This document shows, piece after piece, positions 49,695 through 58,003 of a DNA stretch of 64,000 nt. Under the pieces are notes generated by a model that saw nothing but the letters and a program-made list of their open reading frames with translations, made no database searches and had not been told where the DNA came from. Origin of the DNA: Adlercreutzia equolifaciens DSM 19450 (GTDB lineage Bacteria; Actinomycetota; Coriobacteriia; Coriobacteriales; Eggerthellaceae); assembly GCF_000478885.1 (NCBI RefSeq), contig NC_022567.1, positions 310,001 through 374,000 of the forward strand, written 5' to 3'. The position numbers and the translations under genes are program-made. Positions within the stretch are counted from its first letter, which is position 1. Each line of letters begins with the position of its first letter.

Positions 49695-52600
49695 ATGGGC
49701 AAGCTGAACATGACGCGCCGGTCTTTCGTCAAGACCGCCGCCGTGTCTGCCGCCGTGGCTGCCGTTGCCGGCGCCGCCAGCCCCACCGCTGCTCTCGCCG
49801 AGAACGAGAACGCCGCCGCCACCGAATCGGCGGTCACGCGCATCCGCTCCTGCTGCCGCGGCTGCGGCAAGGTGGAGTGCGGCGTGTGGGTGTACGTGCA
49901 GGACGGCAAGGTCATTCGCACCGAGGGCGACGAGGACTGCTTCCTCACCATGGGCAACCACTGCTCCAAGGGCCAGGCGTCCATTCAGGCGGCCTACCAC
50001 CCCGACCGCATCAAGTACCCCATGAAGCGCACGAACCCCAAGGGCGACGACGATCCCGGCTGGGTGCGCATTTCCTGGGACGAGGCCTACCAGACCATCG
50101 CCGACAACATTCTGGAGATCACCGAGAAGTACGGCAACGAGTCCACCTTCACCTGGTGCGGCACGGGCCGTCAGTGGTGCATGCAGTCCGACGCCGGCAT
50201 GGCGCTGCTTCTGTTCGGCACGCCGAACATCGTGGCCGCCTACCAGGTGTGCAAGGGCCCGCGCCACTTCGCCAGCCGTATCGACAACGTGCAGGCCTGG
50301 TCGTGGTCCGAGCTGATCAACCACTCCACGAAGTTCGTGCAGTGGGCCACCGAGCAGTCGCAGTCGAACTACGACGACGCCGCCCGCACCGTGGTGGACG
50401 TCGCCCGTTGCGCCGACGCCTTCATCTCGGTGGACCCGCGCCAGACGAACCTGGGACGTACCGCCAAGTACTGGCTGCCGCTGCGCCCCGGCACCGACAA
50501 CGCGCTGGCGCTCGGCTGGTGCCACCTCATCCTGAAGAACGACCTGTGCGACTGGCAGTTCCTGAAACGTTGGTCGAACTCGCCGTTCATCGTGGTGCCG
50601 GACATGGACCCGACCGGCTACGAGGAGCACGTGCAGAACGGCGGCTACCCCTACGCCTACCAGACCCGCCTGCTCACCGAGGCCGACATCGACCCGACCA
50701 TGGTGGACTGGGAGATCGAAGGCGACGGCGACCCGCAGCGCTACCTCGTCTTCGATCAGCTGAACAACCGCTGGACCTACTGGCAGGCGCACCCGGAGGT
50801 GGGCGAGGCCCACTGGGAGGGCGAGAATTGGCAGAAGTCCACGAGCTACTTCGACCAGGATCTCTCCCGTCTGCGCGACGACGAGTCGAAGAAGCCCGGC
50901 AAGGTGTACGACCTCTCCGAGTTCAACCCGCTCATCGACCCGGCCATGTACGGCGAATTCGATGTGAAGCTGAAGGACGGCACCACCCATAAGGGACGCC
51001 CTGTGTGGGATATTTGGGCCGAGTACCTGGAGGGCTTCACCCCCGAGAAGGTGAGCGAGATCACCGAGGTGGACGCGCAGCTGCTGACCGACGCCTGCCT
51101 GGAGTGGGCCACCCGCGACGATCCGCGCATCCCCAACGGCGGCATCAACTACGGCCTGGCCATCGAGCATCACGGCATGTCCACGCAGAACTGTCGCGCC
51201 ATCATGGCCGCCTGCGCCATGGTGGGCGCCATCGACACCCCCGGCGGCCAGCGCGGCGCCACCAACGGCTGGACCACCCAGTCGGGCCCCACGTCCATGT
51301 ACCCTGGCGCCGACGGCGGCTCGAACCCCGCCTCCTTCGTGCGCGCGCCGTTCTTCGGGCTGTACAACCGCATCGCCGGCTACGAGAAGTTCCCCATGCT
51401 GTACTGGTACGCCGTGTGGGCCGACTGCAACTCGGTCATGGAGTACATGCACCGCGATGCGAACGCCCCCTACGAGATTCACGCGGGCATGATCGGCTCC
51501 GGCGACCATATGAACATGGCTAACGCCAGCTACAACTGGGAGGCCCTGCTCATGCTGGACTTCCTCTTCGAGGCGAACCTGTGGCATTCGCCCACCTCGG
51601 GCGCGGCCGACATCCTTTTGCCGGTGTGCCACTGGACCGAGATGAACGCCCAGCGCATCGCCCAGGGCTCCGGCGGCTCCTTCAGCCTGTGCGTGCGCGC
51701 CGTCGACCCTCCGGGAGAGTGCAAGAGCGATCCTTTGTACTTCCTGGAGCTCGGCCCCTACTTCGGCGTGCCCTTCTCCACCGATCCGGAGGATCCCTAC
51801 TGGGAGAAGAAGTCGGCCGAGACCGGCAAGTCTGTGGACCTGCTCGCCCTGGAGTACGAGTGCCTCGACGCCGAGCACGGCGGCGGCTGCGCTCCCTATG
51901 ACTCCTGGGACGACTTCGTGGCCGCCTACCAGGAGCACGGCACCTGGAACATGAAGGAAGTGTTCCCGGACGACTGGGGCTCCTACCGCCGCTACGAGAT
52001 CGGCCAGGCCTACCGCAAGGCGCCTCATCAGCAGCCGACGAAGCTGGACATCAACATTCCCGGCTTCCCCACGCCGACCATGAAGCACGAGTTGTGGGCC
52101 ACCACCATCGAGTCCCACTTCCCCGAGGGCTCCGACGGCCCCGAGGTGACGCCGGGCTTCCACACCGAGGCGCTGCCCTACTATGTGGAGGGCATCCACT
52201 CCCGGGTGCGCGACGCCGAGACCTACGAGGAGTACCCGATTCTCTGCATTACCGGCCGCCGCATCCCCGTGTACTTCCACAGCGAGCATCGCCAGCTGCC
52301 CTGGTGCCGCGAGCTGTGGCCGGTGCCCCGCATGGAGATCAACCCTGAGACGGCCGCCGAGCTCGGCCTGGAGCAGGGCGACTGGGCCTGGATCGAAAGC
52401 CCCTGGGGCAAGGTGCGCCAGACCGTGGACCTCTACTACGGCATCGCGCCCGGCACCATCAACTGCGAGCATCAGTGGTGGTATCCGGAGCTGGCCCAGG
52501 CCGACAAGGGCTTCAAACTGTCCTGCATCAACTGCATCGTCGACCGCACGGCCCAGGACAAGTACAACGGCTCGTCCACGGTGCGCGGCTATCCGGTGAA

Positions 52601-52754
52601 GGTGTACAAGGCCACGCCCGAGAACAGCCCCTTCGGCAACCCCGTGCCCTGCGGCAACGACGGCACCGAGATCATCCACGACTCGTCCGATCCGCGCCTG
52701 AAGCTGTGGGCCATTGGCGCCGAGGGCATTCACCCCGACAAGTTCGACGCGTAA
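49695..52754 (+). CDS. Large Tat-exported molybdopterin oxidoreductase, catechol dehydroxylase-like
   Basis: 1019 residues; ATG 49695 after AGAAGGAGG. Leader NMTRRSFVKTAAVSAAVAAV ends ALAE (Tat, cleavable). Fe-S motif RSCCRGCGKVECGVWV with a distant GNHCSKG. AAYQVCKGPRHF places Cys186 where the Mo ligand is expected, as in acetylene-hydratase-like enzymes. Length, leader and cluster layout resemble Eggerthella/Gordonibacter catechol dehydroxylases (Dadh, Hcdh group), which reductively remove a hydroxyl from aromatic substrates; this is a family-level inference and the substrate is unknown. The C-terminal dinucleotide-binding domain starts near INPETAAELGLEQGDWAWIESPWG. A dedicated ferredoxin and membrane subunit follow. 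Confidence 0.85.
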   Translation: MGKLNMTRRSFVKTAAVSAAVAAVAGAASPTAALAENENAAATESAVTRIRSCCRGCGKVECGVWVYVQDGKVIRTEGDEDCFLTMGNHCSKGQASIQAAYHPDRIKYPMKRTNPKGDDDPGWVRISWDEAYQTIADNILEITEKYGNESTFTWCGTGRQWCMQSDAGMALLLFGTPNIVAAYQVCKGPRHFASRIDNVQAWSWSELINHSTKFVQWATEQSQSNYDDAARTVVDVARCADAFISVDPRQTNLGRTAKYWLPLRPGTDNALALGWCHLILKNDLCDWQFLKRWSNSPFIVVPDMDPTGYEEHVQNGGYPYAYQTRLLTEADIDPTMVDWEIEGDGDPQRYLVFDQLNNRWTYWQAHPEVGEAHWEGENWQKSTSYFDQDLSRLRDDESKKPGKVYDLSEFNPLIDPAMYGEFDVKLKDGTTHKGRPVWDIWAEYLEGFTPEKVSEITEVDAQLLTDACLEWATRDDPRIPNGGINYGLAIEHHGMSTQNCRAIMAACAMVGAIDTPGGQRGATNGWTTQSGPTSMYPGADGGSNPASFVRAPFFGLYNRIAGYEKFPMLYWYAVWADCNSVMEYMHRDANAPYEIHAGMIGSGDHMNMANASYNWEALLMLDFLFEANLWHSPTSGAADILLPVCHWTEMNAQRIAQGSGGSFSLCVRAVDPPGECKSDPLYFLELGPYFGVPFSTDPEDPYWEKKSAETGKSVDLLALEYECLDAEHGGGCAPYDSWDDFVAAYQEHGTWNMKEVFPDDWGSYRRYEIGQAYRKAPHQQPTKLDINIPGFPTPTMKHELWATTIESHFPEGSDGPEVTPGFHTEALPYYVEGIHSRVRDAETYEEYPILCITGRRIPVYFHSEHRQLPWCRELWPVPRMEINPETAAELGLEQGDWAWIESPWGKVRQTVDLYYGIAPGTINCEHQWWYPELAQADKGFKLSCINCIVDRTAQDKYNGSSTVRGYPVKVYKATPENSPFGNPVPCGNDGTEIIHDSSDPRLKLWAIGAEGIHPDKFDA

Positions 52755-52772
52755 GAGAAAGGAGTGGGAGAA

Positions 52773-53390
52773 ATGACACAGCTTGCTATTTGCACCGACC
52801 TCGACCGGTGCGTGGGATGCCTTGCCTGCAGCGTGTCCTGCAAAGTGGTCAACGGCGTGCCCATCGGCAACTTCTGGAACAAGACCCTGCGCGTGGGTCC
52901 CACCCCCAAGGAGGGCGGTTCCGGCCAGTATCCGGACGTTGAGACCTACTTTTTGAACGTGCAGTGCCAGCACTGCGAGAACCCCCAGTGCGTGGAAGTG
53001 TGCCCCACCGAGGCGTCGCACAAGCTGCCCGACGGCACCATCCAGATTGACAAGTCGAAGTGCATCGGCTGCCAGTTCTGCGTCATGAGCTGCCCCTACG
53101 GCGTGCGCTACCTCAACGAGGAGGAGGGCGTCGTGGAGAAGTGCACCCTCTGCCAGCAGCGTACCGCCCAAGGTGAGCTGCCCCAGTGCGTGAGCCAGTG
53201 CTGCGGCATGGCCCGCTGGTACGGCGACGCCGAGCAGGGCATCGAGTCCTTCGAGGGCCCGCGCGGCGAGCGTCTGGGCGACTTCGTAAACGACTTCACC
53301 GAGGACCAGGTGTACAAGCTCACCGATGTGGGCAACGGACCGAGCATGTTCTACATCATGCGCAACATCAAGTGGCAGGGGGTCGAGTAG
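52773..53390 (+). CDS. DmsB-type 4Fe-4S ferredoxin subunit
   Basis: 205 residues. ATG 52773 lies 8 bases after AAAGGAG; an in-frame GTG at 52764 overlaps that site. Clusters: CVGCLACSVSCK, CQHCENPQCVEVCP, CIGCQFCVMSCP, and CTLC with CVSQCC. The last cluster ends CC rather than CP. It transfers electrons from the membrane subunit encoded next to the catalytic subunit encoded before. C-terminal ~50 residues include GNGPSMFYIMRN, a feature of the DmsB/PsrB branch (P..YY). Confidence 0.92.
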   Translation: MTQLAICTDLDRCVGCLACSVSCKVVNGVPIGNFWNKTLRVGPTPKEGGSGQYPDVETYFLNVQCQHCENPQCVEVCPTEASHKLPDGTIQIDKSKCIGCQFCVMSCPYGVRYLNEEEGVVEKCTLCQQRTAQGELPQCVSQCCGMARWYGDAEQGIESFEGPRGERLGDFVNDFTEDQVYKLTDVGNGPSMFYIMRNIKWQGVE

Positions 53391-53393
53391 CCC

Positions 53394-54263
53394 ATGGAAA
53401 TTCAAATCCCGCTCGTCATCTTCACGAGCTTTCTGGCCTGGGCCGCGGGCATCTTCGGCACCCAGTGCATCCTCGCGCTGCAGAAGCGCGGCGGTGCGGT
53501 GCAGCTGCCGGCGCTCATCTGCTCGGCTGTGGTGCTCGTGGTGGGCGGCATCGCCGTCGTGTTCCATCTGACCCACCCGTTCAACCTGTTCAACGGGTTC
53601 GGGCACATCACCTCGGGCATCACCCAGGAGCTCGTCGCCATTGTGCTTCTGGCGGTGGTCATGGTGCTGTTCTTCCTGATGCTGCGCCGCTCCGAGGATG
53701 ATACGGTGCCCCAGTGGCTGGCCGTGGTGGGCATCGTGGTGGTGCTCGTGCTCATCGTGGCCATGGGCCACAGCTACATGATGCCGTCGCTGCCCGCCTG
53801 GGACACGGTGCTGCAGCTGCTGTCGCTTCTGGGCGCGGCCTGCGTCATGGGCCCGGCCACCGTGGCCTTCATCGGTGCCGCGCGTGGCATTGAAATCGAG
53901 GGTATCGGGCTTCTCGCGGTCATCGGCGCAGCGGTAAACGCCGTGCTTTCGGTGGCCTACATGTTCGCCATGGAGGCCTCGAGCGCCACCTTCCAGTCCT
54001 TCCAGTACTACTTCGACCCGACGCACCCGAATGTGGCCATGGCCAACCCGGCCAACGTGTCCCTGTTCACGGGCGACTCGATGACGGCGCTTGTGATTGC
54101 GGCCATTGCGCTGGTGGTCGCGCTTATCGGCGCGCTTGCGGGCAAGAAGCAGGGCGCGTGGAAAGTTTGGGGTGCGGTGGTCGCCATCGCCGGTTTGGTG
54201 TGCGCCGTGGCTCTGCGCGTCATGATGTACACCATGGGAGAGACCCTGTTCATGCTGTACTAG
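53394..54263 (+). CDS. DmsC-type membrane anchor subunit
   Basis: 289 residues with about eight membrane segments. The start IPLVIFTSFLAWAAGIFG and the block VVFHLTHPFNLFNGFGHITSGITQEL parallel the HLG.P......SWLS.E region of DmsC near the quinol site. It begins 3 bases after the ferredoxin stop, so the order A-B-C of a complete quinol-linked reductase is conserved. It is only distantly similar to the DmsC of 13859-14776. Confidence 0.85.
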   Translation: MEIQIPLVIFTSFLAWAAGIFGTQCILALQKRGGAVQLPALICSAVVLVVGGIAVVFHLTHPFNLFNGFGHITSGITQELVAIVLLAVVMVLFFLMLRRSEDDTVPQWLAVVGIVVVLVLIVAMGHSYMMPSLPAWDTVLQLLSLLGAACVMGPATVAFIGAARGIEIEGIGLLAVIGAAVNAVLSVAYMFAMEASSATFQSFQYYFDPTHPNVAMANPANVSLFTGDSMTALVIAAIALVVALIGALAGKKQGAWKVWGAVVAIAGLVCAVALRVMMYTMGETLFMLY

Positions 54264-54271
54264 CGGGCTTC

Positions 54272-54298
54272 GGGGAGGCCGCCGATGCGAGCCTCCCC
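54272..54298 (+). terminator. Hairpin after the membrane anchor gene
   Basis: GGGGAGGC (54272-54279) and GCCTCCCC (54291-54298), perfect, no T-run. Possible partial terminator or mRNA 3' stabiliser before the lipoprotein gene. Confidence 0.45.
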
Positions 54299-54329
54299 AC
54301 CCTTCGAGAAATGAGACAAGGAGGTTCTC

Positions 54330-55196
54330 ATGCGAGGAATATACAAGCGGGCCGCACTCGCGCTTGCCGCTGGAGCGCTCGTGGTAGGCCTCGCCGGGTG
54401 CGCCGCGGAGAGCGCGCCGGTGAGCGACCCTTCCAAGGGCGATAACACCCAACTGGCCTATACCGGCGCCGAATCCGCCGACGAGCAGAGCTTCGATACC
54501 GTCACGTTCGGCAGCTATCAGGGTCAGGACATCACCTGGCTCAAGCTCGCCGAGGAGAACGGCAAGACGCTGCTGATCAGCGAACAGGTGCTGGACGCCG
54601 TGCCCTATGACGATTCGACCGAAGCGTACCAGTGGTCGGTGCAGTCGCCACGCCCCCAGAAGGACATTGAGTGGGCGACGAGCTCGATCCGCACGTGGCT
54701 GAACGGCGAGTTCTTGAAGGCCGCCTTCAGCGCCGATGAGCAGGGTGCCATTGCCGCCACGACGCTGACCGATGCGAAGAACAACGTGTCCCACACGGCG
54801 GCCACGGCGGCTGACCCGTCGGTGCATGCGGCCGAGGAGACGACTGATCAGGTCTTTCTGCTGAGCCTGGCCGAGGCGAAGCAGTACTTCGCCAACAACG
54901 CTGCTCGTGTGGCCCATCCTACCGACTACGCCGTGAGACAGGGCGTGTATGTGGGCGTGGCGAGCAACGACGAGCAGCCCGACGGCGCGGCGGCCTGGTG
55001 GCTGCGTTCCAACGGCTACTATGCCGGCTACGCCTCGGTGGTGACCGACGACGGCTACGTGCACGGCGACGGCTACCGCATGGCCGGCGAGCTGCACGAC
55101 GGCTTCGACGACCACGGCTCCGAGCTTAAGAGCACGCTCGGCGGCAATATCGGCGTGCGTCCCGCCATCTGGGTGGAGACGAGCGCGCTTTCCTAG
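54330..55196 (+). CDS. DUF6273-like lipoprotein
   Basis: 288 residues; ATG 54330 after AAGGAGG. Lipoprotein signal with LVVGLAGCAA. The domain shows FDTVTFGSYQGQDITWLKL near the start, SSIRTWLNGEFLKAAF in the middle, VFLLSLAEAKQYF, and WWLRSNGYY with NIGVRPAIWV at the end, the ordered signatures of DUF6273 (C-type-lectin or formylglycine-enzyme-like fold). Function unknown; exposed outside the cell. Placement between the A-B-C subunits and the NapG/NapH genes suggests a role in assembly of, or substrate binding for, the exported reductase. Confidence 0.75.
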   Translation: MRGIYKRAALALAAGALVVGLAGCAAESAPVSDPSKGDNTQLAYTGAESADEQSFDTVTFGSYQGQDITWLKLAEENGKTLLISEQVLDAVPYDDSTEAYQWSVQSPRPQKDIEWATSSIRTWLNGEFLKAAFSADEQGAIAATTLTDAKNNVSHTAATAADPSVHAAEETTDQVFLLSLAEAKQYFANNAARVAHPTDYAVRQGVYVGVASNDEQPDGAAAWWLRSNGYYAGYASVVTDDGYVHGDGYRMAGELHDGFDDHGSELKSTLGGNIGVRPAIWVETSALS

Positions 55197-55209
55197 AAGC
55201 GTTTGGAAT

Positions 55210-55240
55210 GGGCGGCTGCGACAAGCGATTGCAGCCGCCC
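55210..55240 (+). terminator. Hairpin after the DUF6273 gene
   Basis: GGGCGGCTGC (55210-55219) pairs perfectly with GCAGCCGCCC (55231-55240); no T-run. Confidence 0.55.
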
Positions 55241-55276
55241 GGTTCCTGTTGATTAGTTCGGGCTTGGAATGATGTA

Positions 55277-55440
55277 GTTGCGACTCGCTGCGGGCGGGGC
55301 CACGGGGTACCGCCCAGTCGCTCAGACAGTCCTCGATGGTATCGAAGGCGTTACGGCCGCCTTCCCCCTAATTCACTGCGCCTTCGATACCATCTGCGGA
55401 ACTCGCTTGGTGGGCGGCACCCCGTGTCCCCGCTTGGCTC
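55277..55440. repeat. Repeat P, copy 2, within a large imperfect palindrome
   Basis: The first 67 bases match 43925-43991. Here the sequence extends into a perfect 15-bp inverted repeat ATGGTATCGAAGGCG (55336-55350) and its complement (55379-55393), with outer arms CACGGGGTACCGCCCAG and TGGGCGGCACCCCGTG also pairing. The 313-base gap 55197-55509 otherwise contains no gene. Confidence 0.85.
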
Positions 55441-55509
55441 AACCACGGTTGCGATATCGTCAATTTGAATCCGAGGTAATCGAGGAAAGATGAGAGAAGG
55501 AGGACAAGC

Positions 55510-56193
55510 ATGGCTGGAGGAAATTCGCTGACGCGGCGCACGCTGTGTATCGGCGTGGGCGCCACCGTGGCCATGGCCGGGCTGGGCGCGCTGCGCTATG
55601 TGGGCAGCGAGCCGCTCGTGCGGCCGCCGGGAGGACAGGACGAGGAGAACCTGGTGTCCCGCTGCGTGCACTGCTACCGCTGCATCGAGGCGTGCCCCGA
55701 GAAAGTGATCGTGGCCGCTTCGCTGGATGCGGGCGTGCTGAACATGCGCACGCCGCGCATGGAGTTCTCCGACTGCTACCCCGGTCAGCTGGACGATTTT
55801 CGCTATTGCGATTTCTGCGCCGAGCGCAACGGAGGCGTGCCCCTCTGCGCGGCTGTGTGCCCTTCCGGGGCTTTGCAGCTGCCGGTCGATTACGCACCCG
55901 AAACCGAGGTCATTGGCGTGGCGGTACTGAATACCGAAACGTGCATCGCCTACCGCAGCAGCTTCTGCGCTTTCTGCCACGACGTGTGCATCCAGGTGCG
56001 TGGCGAGGAGAATGCGGCCATCTACTACCAGAACGCCGATGCGACGGATGCCCTGGACACGCGGCTGCCCGTGGTGGATGCCGAGAAGTGCAACGGTTGC
56101 GGCGCCTGCGAGGCCGTGTGCGTGTCGGCCCAGGCCGGCTCCACCATGAACGCCTCGGAGCGTGCCATTGTCGTGAAGCCGCTGGAAGGGTAG
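55510..56193 (+). CDS. NapG/MauM-type periplasmic ferredoxin
   Basis: 227 residues; ATG 55510 after GAAGGAGG. The N-terminus LTRRTLCIGVGATVAMAGLGAL is Tat-like. Four cluster motifs: CVHCYRCIEACPEKVI, CDFCAERNGGVPLCAAVCPSGAL, a variant CAFCHDVC, and CNGCGACEAVCV. This is the NapG layout. With the NapH-type protein encoded 9 bases downstream it would form a quinol-oxidising electron input on the outer face, an alternative to the DmsC-type anchor of the same island. Confidence 0.87.
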   Translation: MAGGNSLTRRTLCIGVGATVAMAGLGALRYVGSEPLVRPPGGQDEENLVSRCVHCYRCIEACPEKVIVAASLDAGVLNMRTPRMEFSDCYPGQLDDFRYCDFCAERNGGVPLCAAVCPSGALQLPVDYAPETEVIGVAVLNTETCIAYRSSFCAFCHDVCIQVRGEENAAIYYQNADATDALDTRLPVVDAEKCNGCGACEAVCVSAQAGSTMNASERAIVVKPLEG

Positions 56194-56202
56194 GGGGTCG
56201 TC

Positions 56203-57213
56203 ATGAAGTTCAAGAATGCGCGCACTGCGGTGGCCGCGGTGGCTTTTGCGGCGCTGGCCGTCTGCCTTATTGCCGGCGTGGCCACGGGAACCTGGTGCGG
56301 ATTCGGGGCGAACGACATCGCGGTTCTGTGCCCGGTGGGCGCGCTGCTATCCATGGTGGCGGCCAAGACCCTCATCCCGCGTGCGGTGCTGAGCATCGTG
56401 GTGGCCATCGCCCTCGTGCTGCTTTTGGGCCGCCTGTTCTGCGGCTGGATCTGCCCCGTGACCCTGTGGCGCCGAGTGAAGGAGTTCTTCAAGCCCGTGA
56501 AAACGCGCGAGCAGGAGGCGGAGGCCCTCTCTCAAGCGAACCAGGCCCTCGCCGCCGAGGAGATCGCAGCGCTGAAAGAGGCGTCGGCGACTCACGACTG
56601 CGCCGCCTGCGGAGCCTGCCACGCCAAGCGCAACGCGCCCCTGGACTCGCGTCATGCGGTGCTTGGCGGCGCGCTGCTGACGACGGCCGTGTTCGGGTTC
56701 CCCGTGTTCTGCCTCGTGTGCCCCGTGGGCCTCACTTTCGCAGCGGTGGCCTTGCTGGTGAGCCTGTTCGGCTCGGGCGATTTGAACTGGTCGCTGCTGT
56801 TCGTGCCGGCCATGCTCGTCATCGAGCTGGTATTCCTGCGCAAGTGGTGCGGCCGCTTCTGTCCCATCTCGGCGTTCATGAGCCTCTTCTCCCGCTTCAG
56901 CCGCACGGGCATGCCGGTCATCGACAACGAGCGCTGCCTGGAGACGGCCAAGGGTACGGCCTGCAGCCGCTGCGCCACGGCCTGCACCTTCGACGTGAAC
57001 CTGCGTCACCCCGACTTGGGCGAGCTGCCCCTGCACGACTGCGCCCGCTGCGGCGACTGCATCGACGCGTGCCCCACGAGCGCCATTTCCTTCCGCGCCG
57101 TCAGCGGCAAGCCTGTTCCCTTCGTCGACGCCTTCGCCTCGACGCGCTCCGGCGGCAAGGCGAAGGCACCCGCCGCGCCGGCTTTGGACGATTTGGAGCC
57201 AGAAGAAGCATAA
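56203..57213 (+). CDS. NapH-type membrane 4Fe-4S protein
   Basis: 336 residues. About five membrane segments with the NapH/CcoG-type motifs FCGWICPVTLW, FCLVCPVGLTF and KWCGRFCPISAF at membrane ends, plus soluble clusters CAACGACHAK, CSRCATACTFDV and CARCGDCIDACPTSAI. NapGH pairs move electrons from quinol to a periplasmic reductase. Start ATG 56203 follows GGAAGGGTAGGGGG. Ends the respiratory island; a terminator follows at 57267. Confidence 0.87.
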   Translation: MKFKNARTAVAAVAFAALAVCLIAGVATGTWCGFGANDIAVLCPVGALLSMVAAKTLIPRAVLSIVVAIALVLLLGRLFCGWICPVTLWRRVKEFFKPVKTREQEAEALSQANQALAAEEIAALKEASATHDCAACGACHAKRNAPLDSRHAVLGGALLTTAVFGFPVFCLVCPVGLTFAAVALLVSLFGSGDLNWSLLFVPAMLVIELVFLRKWCGRFCPISAFMSLFSRFSRTGMPVIDNERCLETAKGTACSRCATACTFDVNLRHPDLGELPLHDCARCGDCIDACPTSAISFRAVSGKPVPFVDAFASTRSGGKAKAPAAPALDDLEPEEA

Positions 57214-57266
57214 GGCGGTAGGGGCCCACGGCTCGCGCCATCTATTCGAAACCTGTGATTTTTATC

Positions 57267-57297
57267 AGGGGCGGCTTTCGGGCCGTCCCTGCTTTTT
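57267..57297 (+). terminator. Terminator after the NapH-type gene
   Basis: AGGGGCGGC (57267-57275) pairs with GCCGTCCCT (57282-57290) with one G-T pair, then CTTTTTG. Confidence 0.8.
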
Positions 57298-57357
57298 GTG
57301 GTTGGGTATCATGGAGGGAAATATCATGGTGGCTGCCGAGAGAAAGTGCTGCATTCA

Positions 57358-57888
57358 ATGGTCAACAAGACGTTCATCCCCGAAGGCGAGGCGGTCCCGG
57401 CCTCGCAGATTGGCGCGACGCTGGAGGCGCTCGCCGCCACTATCGCCGCGCGTCGCGACGCCGACGAGGCGAGCTACACCTACCGGCTTCTGACGGGCAA
57501 CGTCGACGATGTGCTGAAGAAAGTCATGGAAGAGTCCGGGGAGGTGGCCCTGGCCGCCAAGGACGTAGAAGGCTGGGCGACGTCCTCGCTCGCGGCGGCT
57601 GTGGCGTTGGAGGCGACTGAGGCTGGCGGGACGACTACCGGCGCGGAGACGGCTGACGACGGCGCTGACTTCCCCCTTTCCGTCCAGCTGCCCCCGGAGT
57701 ACGGCGAGGCGGTCGATCATTTGCGCTACGAGGCCGCTGATGTGGTGTATCATCTTCTCGTCGTGCTGGAGCGCTACGGCATCACGCTCGACGAGTTCGC
57801 TGCCGAGCTGAACAATCGCATGACCGAAGGAGAGCGGCCGCACGGCGCCGTTCGCTTGCACGACGAGTTCGTGCGTCGCGGAAAGTAG
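57358..57888 (+). CDS. hisE: HisE-like phosphoribosyl-ATP pyrophosphatase with insertion
   Basis: 176 residues, against ~90-110 for ordinary HisE. The MazG-fold pieces are present: YTYRLLTGNVDDVLKKVMEESGEVALAAKD with the EE..E metal motif, and HLRYEAADVVYHLLVVLERYG with the E..D motif. Between them lies an extra ~45-residue Ala/Thr/Glu-rich stretch (from VEGWATSSLAAAVALE). ATG 57358 gives the best family start (MVNKTFIPEGE); the ribosome site is weak (GAGAGAAAG). No other his gene is near, so it may be an outlying HisE or a MazG-like nucleotide hydrolase. Confidence 0.75.
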   Translation: MVNKTFIPEGEAVPASQIGATLEALAATIAARRDADEASYTYRLLTGNVDDVLKKVMEESGEVALAAKDVEGWATSSLAAAVALEATEAGGTTTGAETADDGADFPLSVQLPPEYGEAVDHLRYEAADVVYHLLVVLERYGITLDEFAAELNNRMTEGERPHGAVRLHDEFVRRGK

Positions 57889-58003
57889 CGTTCAGCTGCA
57901 GGTCTTGTGCGGGGAAGAGACGGAAATCTCGCGGCAGCCTGAGCGAGCGAAACAATATGGAGAACTTCGGGGGAGCCCCCGAGTTGAAGGAAAGAAGGAT
58001 TTC

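Noticed and set aside
49602..55115. Open frame of over 1800 codons antisense to the molybdoenzyme operon
   Set aside because: Spans three well-supported plus-strand genes and two intergenic regions; composition is that of an antisense shadow.
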